15,230 nucleotides of DNA from Spirochaetales bacterium (GTDB taxonomy: Bacteria > Spirochaetota > Spirochaetia > DSM-27196 > SKKC01), in assembly GCA_007121695.1 (NCBI GenBank), contig SKKC01000059.1:1-15230 (forward strand), given 5' to 3'. The notes beneath the pieces are model-generated. The model was not told where the DNA came from, did not search any database, and saw nothing but the letters and a program-made list of their open reading frames with translations. The position numbers and the translations under genes were made by a program. Positions 1 to 6,938 of this stretch are shown here, one piece after another; within the stretch, counting starts at the first letter, position 1; every line of letters starts with the position of its first letter.

Positions 1-879
1 TATGCCCACGTGGGTGTATATCTGCGTGGTAGACGGTCTACTGTGCCCGAGCAACTCCTGTACAACCCGAATATCCGCACCGTCATCGAGTACATGCGTT
101 GCGAAACTGTGTCGAAAGGTGTGAGGAGTAACGCGTTTGGCAATACCAGCCTCGGCGCATCGCTTTTCCACGATTCCGAACACCCCGCGAGGGCTTAATG
201 TACCGCCGCGCAGGTTCACAAACAACGGGGTAGCCGACTGTTTTCCCAACCTGCTGAGCAGCGCGGCACGATGCGGCAGATACGCCCCGAGCGCTTCCTT
301 CGCAGGAGCACCGAGAAACACCACACGGTCTTTCGAGCCCTTGCCGTGTACCACCAGTCGTCCCCGTTTCATGTCTACCTCTGACAGCTGCATCGTACAC
401 AGTTCACCGACACGACAGCCCGTCGAGTACAACATCTCGAGAATCGCTCTGTCGCGTCGTGCCTGCATCCCGTTCCCCTTCACCTGCAGGACCTGCTCGA
501 TTTCGTGAAGATCGAGGACCTCGGGCAGCTTCTTCTGCTGTTTTGGTCGCCTGAGGGATTCCGTCGGGAGCGTCTCCCGGAAGCCCATCCGCTTCTCGAA
601 TCTGAACAGGCCGCTCAGCGCCGACAGCGCTCGCGCTATGCTTTTCGCCGACTTTCCTGCGCGCGTCTCGGCTGCCACGAAGGCACGAAGCATCTCCCGA
701 TCCTCGGGAACGTCCTGAAGCGCGGACTGCACACGCCATCGTGTAAACGTCCGAATATCGGTCTCGTACGACCGTATTGTCTGCGGACTCAGGCCGCGCA
801 CTGCCCGCAGATATTCGAGAAAACGCACGCAGCGTTCAGGCAGTTCAATTGCGTCCGTTCCTTCCTCGCGTTCAGACAC
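1..879 (-). CDS. xerC: Tyrosine recombinase XerC-like (3' end cut by window edge)
   Basis: Site-specific tyrosine recombinase, expected to act with the XerD-like protein of this window at the chromosomal dif site to resolve chromosome dimers at division. The frame is open from a GTG at 879 to base 1: 293 residues are visible, and the family is about 300 long, so only a few C-terminal residues are missing. The N-terminal SAM-like core-binding domain spans about residues 12-100 and the catalytic domain about 115-293. The full catalytic set is visible: R156 (TGCRVGEL), K180 (HGKGSKDR), H253 and R256 (HTFRH), H279 (LLGHS) and nucleophile Y288 (IYTH). The GTG start overlaps the dprA stop by 8 bp and has a strong ribosome binding site 8 nt upstream. 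The XerC rather than XerD label rests on its place after dprA, as codV follows smf/topA in some bacteria, and on the neighbour's XerD-like C-terminus; sequence alone does not settle it. Confidence 0.9.
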   Translation of the reverse strand, partial: MSEREEGTDAIELPERCVRFLEYLRAVRGLSPQTIRSYETDIRTFTRWRVQSALQDVPEDREMLRAFVAAETRAGKSAKSIARALSALSGLFRFEKRMGFRETLPTESLRRPKQQKKLPEVLDLHEIEQVLQVKGNGMQARRDRAILEMLYSTGCRVGELCTMQLSEVDMKRGRLVVHGKGSKDRVVFLGAPAKEALGAYLPHRAALLSRLGKQSATPLFVNLRGGTLSPRGVFGIVEKRCAEAGIAKRVTPHTFRHSFATHVLDDGADIRVVQELLGHSRPSTTQIYTHVGI

Positions 880-1900
880 GCTGCACACCCCTCCCGTTCC
901 CGCTCCCGGTGGACAGACCGAGTTCCTGCTGCAGCGACCGGGCAAGCAGATGCGCAATGTCGCTGCGTTCGCGTCCGTGTCGCTGTGACCCGCCGCGGCG
1001 GCCTTCCTCGTGTTCGCGAAACATGTGAGCGGCCGGTGCGTCAAACAGATCAGAAGGCTCGCAGACGCGTTTGGCGCCGTCGTCGAGCAGTGCCCTCGTA
1101 CCGGCGGCGCCGGCCTCGTGCGATGAACCGACGGCGTGCACGCACAGTTCCCGGCCCTGATCGAGTGCATAGTCAGCCGTAATCAGCGCCCCGCTACGTT
1201 CCGGAGCCTCCATAATTACGACCCAGCGGGACAGGCCGCTGATAACCCTGTTGCGCTGGGGAAAGTGGTGTTTGAGAGGAGGAAATCCAGGGGGGTATTC
1301 GCTTACCACCGCGCCGCCTGCTGCGAGGATGTGTTCCGCGAGCCGGCGGTGGGAGACCGGGTATACCGCATCTATTCCGCTTCCGAGAACTCCAGTCGTG
1401 TGCCCGGCGGAACACAACGATCCCCGGTGTGCCTCACCGTCGATGCCGGCCGCAAGTCCACTGATTACCGGAATACCGTGTGCTGCGAGGGCCCCGGCGA
1501 AACGTCTGGTTTCCCGGCGGGCAGACTCGCCAGGCTTTCGCGTACCGACGATCGCACACTGCGGATTGCCCGGGTCGGCGAGCGATCCGCGGACAAAGAG
1601 CAGAAACGGCGGATCATGGGTTTCTCGCAGAAGAGGGGGGTACGATTCAGACCAGATCGGGACGATGGAAATCCGCAACGCCTCGCACATGCGATCATCC
1701 TGCTCCGCTGAGCGCAGAATCGTCGCGGGCGACGGAATTCTAGCGCGTAAGGGTCTGCCGACGATCACTGATATTCGATCCGGGGTGAGGTCGAGGAACT
1801 GCTCCCCCGCCATGACGGCTTCGAACAGGGCTTCTTTTTCGCTGCACGTCAGGAACATGAGACGGTGTATCGCGCATGCGGCAGGAGGGATTACGGCCAT
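872..1900 (-). CDS. dprA: DNA processing protein DprA/Smf
   Basis: Binds single-stranded DNA and, in transformable bacteria, loads RecA on incoming strands; it is also widespread in bacteria not known to be competent. 342 residues. The Rossmann-like DprA core covers roughly residues 90-285. Visible family motifs are VGTRKPGES (118-126), the GLAAGID segment (148-154), the VLGSGIDAVYP stretch (171-181), the SEYPPG motif (200-205), FPQRNRVISGLS (213-224) and the SGALITADYALDQGR region (236-250). The N-terminal ~80 residues are a weakly conserved helical (SAM-like) part. The C-terminal ~50 residues are polar and Gly/Arg-rich, and I see no clear winged-helix (DML1) domain. The ATG at 1900 overlaps the upstream lipoprotein stop by 10 bp, and the gene's end overlaps xerC by 8 bp, so it is embedded in the operon and probably translationally coupled. 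Confidence 0.93.
   Translation of the reverse strand: MAVIPPAACAIHRLMFLTCSEKEALFEAVMAGEQFLDLTPDRISVIVGRPLRARIPSPATILRSAEQDDRMCEALRISIVPIWSESYPPLLRETHDPPFLLFVRGSLADPGNPQCAIVGTRKPGESARRETRRFAGALAAHGIPVISGLAAGIDGEAHRGSLCSAGHTTGVLGSGIDAVYPVSHRRLAEHILAAGGAVVSEYPPGFPPLKHHFPQRNRVISGLSRWVVIMEAPERSGALITADYALDQGRELCVHAVGSSHEAGAAGTRALLDDGAKRVCEPSDLFDAPAAHMFREHEEGRRGGSQRHGRERSDIAHLLARSLQQELGLSTGSGNGRGVQRV
888..895 (-). promoter_or_regulatory. Ribosome binding site fixing the xerC GTG start
   Basis: GGGAGGGG on the minus strand, 8 nt before the GTG at 879. It lies inside the last codons of dprA and supports a GTG start that overlaps the dprA stop. Confidence 0.7.
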
Positions 1901-2634
1901 TGACTTCGCAGCTCCTGCTGTAGACCCCGGGCCGTGTTCCGGGTCTCGGTATCTGTGGCGTGCTCGATAACCTGATCGTACGCGCGTATTGCATCCTCGA
2001 TGCGACCGAGCACCGTCAACACATAGGCTCGTACCGCGTGCGCACGGTCGTTGCGTTGTTGTATCTCGATGGCCCGGTTTATGTAGTCGAGCGCTTCCTC
2101 GGGACGATCAAGCTCGTACGCAAGCAACACCGCAAGCCCGAAGGCGGCCGGAGCGTTCCGCGGTCGTAACTCCAGAGCACGGCGATAGGCGCGTTCAGCC
2201 TGTTCGAGTCGAATTTCACGCTCACGGGTCTCGGTTGCCGCCTGCGCGTGAAGTCCCGCTGCGACGCCAATATAGTAAAAGATCGTTGGATTCTCGGACT
2301 GTATGTCTGCCGCAGCGACAAACTGCTCCAGCGCCGGGCCGTACATTCGCTGGTCCAGAAAGCGCATGCCCAGGAGGCGGTGGGCGTTCGCGAGGTTCCC
2401 CATTGCACGAAGCGCCGATTCGACCTCCTCCCGATACTGATCGACATCGCGCTGCAGTTCACGAATAAGACTATTGTCCGCTTCGCTCCGCGTCAGCGGA
2501 TCTGCTTCGGTCATGAGCAGACGATCGACCGCTCCGTCCCGTTCAGGGCTGCAGGCAGATACGAGGAACACGAGAACGCAGGCGGTGCACAGCACCTCGA
2601 GGGGTCGTCGTTTCGAAACCGTGCTGTTTCTCAT
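1891..2634 (-). CDS. TPR-repeat lipoprotein
   Basis: 247 residues. The N-terminus is a lipoprotein signal peptide: basic residues at 2-10, a hydrophobic stretch at about 13-25, then a lipobox ending VSAC with the lipidated cysteine at C28. It should therefore be exported and membrane-anchored. The mature part is almost wholly helical, with tetratricopeptide-like repeats at about residues 83-116, 117-160, 162-193 and 196-229, which indicates a protein-protein scaffold. The ATG at 2634 follows a GGGAGGAG ribosome binding site with 3-4 nt spacing. It sits 20 bp after xerD and overlaps dprA by 10 bp. TPR lipoproteins include Pal-associated and outer-membrane assembly factors, but nothing here assigns a specific role; a part in division or envelope assembly is only suggested by the operon. 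Confidence 0.85.
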   Translation of the reverse strand: MRNSTVSKRRPLEVLCTACVLVFLVSACSPERDGAVDRLLMTEADPLTRSEADNSLIRELQRDVDQYREEVESALRAMGNLANAHRLLGMRFLDQRMYGPALEQFVAAADIQSENPTIFYYIGVAAGLHAQAATETREREIRLEQAERAYRRALELRPRNAPAAFGLAVLLAYELDRPEEALDYINRAIEIQQRNDRAHAVRAYVLTVLGRIEDAIRAYDQVIEHATDTETRNTARGLQQELRSQWP

Positions 2635-2654
2635 ATGCTCCTCCCTGAATCTGC

Positions 2655-3566
2655 TCAGCCCCGCGGGTGATGCACCCGGTGATAATCCGCCAGGTCATCC
2701 CGGTCCACATGCGTGTAGATCTGCGTGGTAGAGATGTCCTGATGCCCCAGCAACTCCTGCACGCTTCTCAGATCAGCACCGCCTTCCAGCAGGTGCGTCG
2801 CGAAGCTGTGCCTGAGCGTATGGACCTTCGCGTCTATGCCGGTTTTCCCGACCAGTTCGCGAAACCGTTTCCACATTCCTTTACGACTCAAACCCTCTCC
2901 GCGATTGTTCAAAAACAACCGGTCAGTCCGTTTTTTTGCCCGAATCAGCTGTGGACGTCCCTTCTCAAGATACTCCGAAAGTCTGTACACGGCTTCTTCT
3001 CCGAGCGGGACAAGCCGTTCTCGATCACCCTTCCCGCGTACCCGGACAAGACCTTCACGCAGATGTATGCTCTGCAGTCGCAGCTCGACAGCCTCCGAAA
3101 TCCTGAGCCCGCATGAATATATTAGCTCGAACAGCGCCCGGTCTCTCATACCCCTCGGCGTGTCCGTCTCTATGCTCGCGAGCAGGGTATCAATTTCCTC
3201 GACCCGAAGCACCCCGGGAACTCGATGTTCCGCCCTCGGCACCTCCAGAAGCAGCGCCGGATTGTCCGGCCGGTAATCGTCGATAACCAGAAAGTGATAC
3301 AACGCACGAATCGCAGAGATTATCTTGGCAACCGTCCGCTGATCGACGCCGTCTTCGCCGCGACGCTCGAGCAGATACGTCACAATGGTATCCGCGTCAA
3401 GATCCGCGACGTGGCAGTCGTGCGAATCGGAAAACCGCGACAGCATCCGGCATTCACGCATGTAGGTATCCACCGTCTGTCTGCTCAGACGAAGCTCGAC
3501 GGTCAGATAGTCCTCGAAGCGTTCAAGCGTATCGGTCGACTGTGTCGCGAGCGTTGACTCACGCAC
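2655..3566 (-). CDS. xerD: Tyrosine recombinase XerD-like
   Basis: Tyrosine recombinase, predicted partner of the XerC-like protein in dif recombination; in well-studied bacteria XerD is the subunit activated by FtsK. With the GTG at 3566 the protein is 303 residues, the normal family length. The N-terminal SAM-like domain covers about 10-100. Catalytic residues all stand: R155 (CGLRISEA), K179 (RGKGDRER), H249 and R252 (HTLRH), H275 (LLGHQ), Y284 (IYTH). The C-terminal helix with a HHPRG ending matches XerD more than XerC. The open frame extends upstream to 3683, but that would put 125 bp inside ftsZ with no family similarity, so I chose the GTG that overlaps the ftsZ stop by 8 bp behind a G-rich stretch. 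A GTG four codons earlier (3578) is the alternative start. Confidence 0.9.
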   Translation of the reverse strand: MRESTLATQSTDTLERFEDYLTVELRLSRQTVDTYMRECRMLSRFSDSHDCHVADLDADTIVTYLLERRGEDGVDQRTVAKIISAIRALYHFLVIDDYRPDNPALLLEVPRAEHRVPGVLRVEEIDTLLASIETDTPRGMRDRALFELIYSCGLRISEAVELRLQSIHLREGLVRVRGKGDRERLVPLGEEAVYRLSEYLEKGRPQLIRAKKRTDRLFLNNRGEGLSRKGMWKRFRELVGKTGIDAKVHTLRHSFATHLLEGGADLRSVQELLGHQDISTTQIYTHVDRDDLADYHRVHHPRG

Positions 3567-4746
3567 CCTGCCCCCCACCGCTCGAACGCCGGTAGCGAAG
3601 CACGGCAGGAACCCCAAGCTCGTGATCTTCGGGGCTTTCATGCTCGAACAGTTCACCGGAGGTTTCGCGTTGCGTCCTGCCACTGGTCATGTTTACCCAT
3701 TCCTCGAGACTGATGTACTCGCTCTTGGCCCTCTCCTGCACGTCCGGAGCGGGATGCGGAATATCGTCGGACGAGAAACCGGTCGCGATCACCGTCACCT
3801 TGGCTTCATCGTCCATGGTTTCATCTATGGTCGTGCCGGCAATGATCAGCGCGTCGTCGTCAGCGTTATTCGTGATTATGTTCAGCACCTCTTCGTACTC
3901 GGTAAGCGAGAAGTCGGGCCCTCCGGTGACATTCACCAGCAGACCCTTCGAGCCTTCGATGCGTGCGTCTTCAAGCAGCGGATTGTTGATCGCGTTCGTC
4001 GCGGCATCGACAGCGCGGTTGTCTCCCTCGCCATTGCCTATGCCCATGAGGGCATCGCCTTTTCCTTTCATGATGGTCCGTACGTCGGCGAAGTCGATGT
4101 TTATGTCGCCCGGACAGGTAATCAGATCGGATATGCCCTGAACGCCCTGCCTGAGGACATCGTCGGCGATGCGCAACGCCTGCGTCATGGGGGTTCTCCG
4201 GTCGACGATTTTCAGAAGATGCTGGTTGGGAATGGTCAGAAGCGTATCGCAGTGCTCGCGGAGGCGGGCAATGCCGTCTTCTGCAAGACGCGATTTGTAC
4301 TTGCCTTCATGGTTAAACGGCTTGGTTACCACGGCAACGGTAAGAATGCCCATTTCACGGGCAATCCCGGCGATGACAGGCGCGGCCCCGGTACCGGTTC
4401 CTCCGCCCATACCCGCGGTAATGAAAACCATGTCGGCGCCCTGAATCAGGTCCTTGATTTCTTCCCTGTCTTCCTGAGCTGCCTTTTCCCCGACCGAGGG
4501 ATCACCCCCGGCGCCAAGCCCTCCGGTGAGTTTGCTTCCAAGCGGCATTCGGGTCTCCGCGTGTGAACGCTGCAGCGCCTGCAGATCCGTGTTTACGGCC
4601 ACAAACTCCACGTTACGAAGACCGGCCGCGATCATTCGATTTACCGCGTTGCCGCCGCCTCCGCCGACACCGATCACCTTGATAATAGTTGGACTGCCAA
4701 CTTCCGGATCAAACCCGTTGCCGTTATCTAGAATCTCAAACTTCAT
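3559..4746 (-). CDS. ftsZ: Cell division GTPase FtsZ
   Basis: Tubulin homologue that polymerises with GTP into the Z-ring. 395 residues from the ATG at 4746. The N-terminal GTPase domain has the glycine-rich loop near residues 27-33 and the tubulin signature GGGTGTG at 114-120. The T7 synergy loop NIDFADV is at 216-222 and supplies the catalytic aspartates to the next subunit. The core ends near residue 324, followed by a short ~50-residue linker and a C-terminal peptide VPAVLRYRR (about 379-387), the expected contact for FtsA. Eight more residues (SSGGGQGA) follow it, which is unusual because this peptide is often at or near the end. A TTG at 4758 would add four residues, but it lies over the ribosome binding site, so ATG is preferred. 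It lies 53 bp after ftsA and overlaps xerD by 8 bp. Confidence 0.97.
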   Translation of the reverse strand: MKFEILDNGNGFDPEVGSPTIIKVIGVGGGGGNAVNRMIAAGLRNVEFVAVNTDLQALQRSHAETRMPLGSKLTGGLGAGGDPSVGEKAAQEDREEIKDLIQGADMVFITAGMGGGTGTGAAPVIAGIAREMGILTVAVVTKPFNHEGKYKSRLAEDGIARLREHCDTLLTIPNQHLLKIVDRRTPMTQALRIADDVLRQGVQGISDLITCPGDINIDFADVRTIMKGKGDALMGIGNGEGDNRAVDAATNAINNPLLEDARIEGSKGLLVNVTGGPDFSLTEYEEVLNIITNNADDDALIIAGTTIDETMDDEAKVTVIATGFSSDDIPHPAPDVQERAKSEYISLEEWVNMTSGRTQRETSGELFEHESPEDHELGVPAVLRYRRSSGGGQGA

Positions 4747-4748
4747 AG

Positions 4749-4756
4749 CCCCTCCC
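4749..4756 (-). promoter_or_regulatory. Ribosome binding site fixing the ftsZ start
   Basis: GGGAGGGG on the minus strand just before the ATG at 4746, with about 4 nt between GGAGG and the ATG. The upstream in-frame TTG at 4758 would have this site inside its coding region, so the ATG is chosen. Confidence 0.75.
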
Positions 4757-4763
4757 AAGTCTA

Positions 4764-4777
4764 TTCAGCTGCCTGAA
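4764..4777 (-). repeat. Small hairpin in the ftsA-ftsZ gap
   Basis: The 53-bp gap between ftsA and ftsZ holds a 5-bp inverted repeat (TTCAG, 4-nt loop, CTGAA) upstream of the ftsZ ribosome binding site. It has no T-run, so it is not a terminator. It could mark a processing site or weakly affect ftsZ translation, or be chance. No convincing promoter is visible in the gap. Confidence 0.25.
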
Positions 4778-4799
4778 CTGTCTCTGTCACAAACCCGTT

Positions 4800-6032
4800 C
4801 TACTCGAAAAAATTCCGTATCCACTTCCCCAATGTCTGCATTGCCCGCCCACCTTCGCGTCGTCCAACGTCAATATGGATCGGGTCCATATGTGCCGCTG
4901 CGTACTGCACTAGCCCGACCGCCGTCGCCAGTTCCGGTTTTTGATAGGATGATGGTAATCCAGCCCTGTCCATGGGCCGTCCGATTCTCGCCGGACTGCC
5001 GAATATGTCCTGCGCCAGATCAACCACCCCGGGCATGCGCGCACCGCCGCCTGTCAGAACCACGCCACCGCCGATTGACCGTAGATACCCTTTCCGTTCG
5101 AGTTTCTCCCGCACCATCCCGAAAATTTCTTCCACGCGCGGTTGTATGATCTCGGCGAGTCCACGTCGCTGTATGGAAAGCGGAGGCCTGCCGCCGACGC
5201 CCGGAATAATGACCGGTTCGTTATCGCCTATCATGTCGACATAACAGCATCCGGCCTCGCATTTTATGCGTTCAGCGCTGTCTATCGGTGTCTTGAGCAT
5301 AATGGAAATATCGTTGGTGACCTGCGCACCCCCGATACCAACGACACCGGTGTAATACGGAGCTCCGTCTGAATACACGAGCATGTCAGTGGTACCGCCA
5401 CCAAGATCAAGCAACAGCACACCGAGTTCCCGCTCGTCGGTCGAGAGCACCGAGCCAGCTGCAGCGAGTCCGTCGAGCACCATCTGGTTCACGCGAAACC
5501 CTGCCCGGTTTATGCACTTGACCAGATTCTGCGCGCTGGTAACGCTACCGGTAATTATGTGAACTTCCGACTCGAGTCGCACGCCTATCATGTCCAGGGG
5601 ATTCCGGATTCCCGCCTGGTCGTCGACAATGAACTCCTGGGGTATAACGTGCAGGATCTCACGGTCCATCGGAATTACGACTGCTCGAGCCGCATCAATG
5701 ACGCGGTCGACATCCGCCTGTGTAATTTCGCGTCCGCGCCCTGTAACGGCGACAACCCCCCGAGAGTTCATCCCTTCAATGTGCCCACCGGCTACGCCGG
5801 TAATGACGCTTTGTACTTCACGGCCGGCGTTCTGCTCTGCCTCTTCGATGGCTTCGGCGACGCTCCGCAGGGTTGCTTCGATATTGATGACGACACCACG
5901 GCGCAGCCCCGACGAAGGTGCAACCCCGATTCCGAGAAACTCCGGCTCTCCGGTCTCGGTCAACTCCGCGATAATCGCGCAGACCTTACTCGTGCCTATA
6001 TCAAGCGCCACAATGCTCGAGTCTACCGCCAT
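4800..6032 (-). CDS. ftsA: Cell division protein FtsA
   Basis: Actin-like ATPase that tethers FtsZ to the membrane and recruits later divisome proteins. 410 residues, the typical length. The actin-fold signatures are in order: phosphate-1 motif ALDIGTSKVCA (9-19), the FtsA-specific 1C (SHS2) insert around 85-165, phosphate-2 motif LDLGGGTTD (208-216) and the adenosine motif VLTGGGARMPG (325-335). The C-terminus carries an amphipathic membrane-targeting helix (LGKWIRNFFE, 401-410) after a short linker, so the membrane anchor is intact. The ATG at 6032 is 3 bp after the ftsQ stop, and a G-rich ribosome binding site lies in the last codons of ftsQ. ftsZ follows after 53 bp, the usual ftsA-ftsZ arrangement. 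Confidence 0.96.
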   Translation of the reverse strand: MAVDSSIVALDIGTSKVCAIIAELTETGEPEFLGIGVAPSSGLRRGVVINIEATLRSVAEAIEEAEQNAGREVQSVITGVAGGHIEGMNSRGVVAVTGRGREITQADVDRVIDAARAVVIPMDREILHVIPQEFIVDDQAGIRNPLDMIGVRLESEVHIITGSVTSAQNLVKCINRAGFRVNQMVLDGLAAAGSVLSTDERELGVLLLDLGGGTTDMLVYSDGAPYYTGVVGIGGAQVTNDISIMLKTPIDSAERIKCEAGCCYVDMIGDNEPVIIPGVGGRPPLSIQRRGLAEIIQPRVEEIFGMVREKLERKGYLRSIGGGVVLTGGGARMPGVVDLAQDIFGSPARIGRPMDRAGLPSSYQKPELATAVGLVQYAAAHMDPIHIDVGRREGGRAMQTLGKWIRNFFE

Positions 6033-6035
6033 GGA

Positions 6036-6938
6036 TCAGCCCTCCCCCCGAAGCGTATAGACCACGTCCTGTCCCCGCAAGTCCACCTCGGAGACGTTGC
6101 CTTCCCCGTACTCCGCACGGACGAAGCTGACGATCCGGAACGCCTGCTCGTATGTAGCAGGGCGGGCTCGTGCATCAAGACGCACGGGTATTCGAGCCGT
6201 GAGTGGGTACAGGACAGTTTCGAAGCGTCGACCCACAGGCACGATACGGACCTCGCTGATCAACTCGAACAGCTCCATGTACTCGCGGCGCAAGATCTGC
6301 AGATCCTGAAACAGGAGGTTCAGATCAGCGGGCAGGGAGTCACCAGGCATAAAATTCCTGAACTGTATGCCGCTAATTGCCGGCAGGGATAATTCGCCTG
6401 CTGCCGCCTCCCGAAACAGTACTCCGTCCTGATCGCCGACGACCGGAACGACACCATTGTCGGTGACCACGTCTACGACGAACAACGGAGTACGTGCCTG
6501 CATATCAACGATCAGGGTGTCAGGAAACTGCGTACGCACCTGCGCGCTGCGTACCGCAGGCACACTCAACAGACGCTGTTCGATTTCGTGTACGTCAACG
6601 TGGAGGTACAGCATTGACCGGGAAAGCCCGGTCAGCTCGAGAAGCTGATCTCTCGATAGAACGGCGTCGCCATCGAGGCGCAGGGTCGTAATCGACAGAT
6701 TCGGAGCAATCACATGCTGGAAGGTCAACTCACCGGCGACAACGGTTACAACCGTCAGAACAAGCCCGATCATGAGCGAGCGTACAACTCGTATGCGCCG
6801 ACTCGAGCCTGCAGGGCGAGTATCAGCGGGACGGCTTGCGCTCGATCCAGCGCGGTTCTGCGCGAATCGCAGACGGGGGTCATACGAGCTCGAGGTCCAC
6901 GAGTCACCGTCGCGCGATCGGATAGCTTCGTCAGCCAT
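6036..6938 (-). CDS. ftsQ: Cell division protein FtsQ/DivIB
   Basis: Bitopic divisome protein that links early cytoplasmic components to FtsL, FtsB-like proteins and the septal synthase. 300 residues from the ATG at 6938. The N-terminal cytoplasmic tail (about 1-48) is polar, Arg/Ser-rich and ends with RRIR. A single transmembrane helix lies at about 52-72, followed by a POTRA domain (about 79-148, with the IEQRLLSVPAVRSAQV and FPDTLIVDMQARTP segments) and the beta-rich FtsQ domain to the end. The reading frame extends upstream to 6974, but the ATG at 6938 has GGAGG 6 nt before it and overlaps the ftsW stop by 8 bp (ATGGCTGA), which is convincing. The gene is in the usual place between ftsW and ftsA. 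Confidence 0.92.
   Translation of the reverse strand: MADEAIRSRDGDSWTSSSYDPRLRFAQNRAGSSASRPADTRPAGSSRRIRVVRSLMIGLVLTVVTVVAGELTFQHVIAPNLSITTLRLDGDAVLSRDQLLELTGLSRSMLYLHVDVHEIEQRLLSVPAVRSAQVRTQFPDTLIVDMQARTPLFVVDVVTDNGVVPVVGDQDGVLFREAAAGELSLPAISGIQFRNFMPGDSLPADLNLLFQDLQILRREYMELFELISEVRIVPVGRRFETVLYPLTARIPVRLDARARPATYEQAFRIVSFVRAEYGEGNVSEVDLRGQDVVYTLRGEG

Noticed and set aside
83..739. Two minus-strand open frames (83-400 and 404-739) in the xerC region
   Set aside because: They are out-of-frame readings rich in Arg, Gly and Ser. The true xerC frame is continuous from 879 to 1 and contains all catalytic residues.
3567..3683. Longer xerD start at 3683
   Set aside because: It would place 125 bp inside ftsZ, adds residues unlike any Xer N-terminus, and makes the protein 342 residues against the usual ~300.
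3622..4566. Long plus-strand open frame (314 codons) opposite ftsZ
   Set aside because: It lies wholly antisense to a clear FtsZ and its translation shows no family motif; GC-rich codon use in ftsZ explains the open frame.
4747..4799. Separate promoter for ftsZ in the ftsA-ftsZ gap
   Set aside because: TTGTGA and a GAATAG-like hexamer occur, but at about 20 bp spacing and with poor -10 match; not convincing.
5559..6392. Plus-strand open frame of 277 codons opposite ftsA and ftsQ
   Set aside because: It is a shadow of the two minus-strand genes; the minus-strand frames carry all family motifs.
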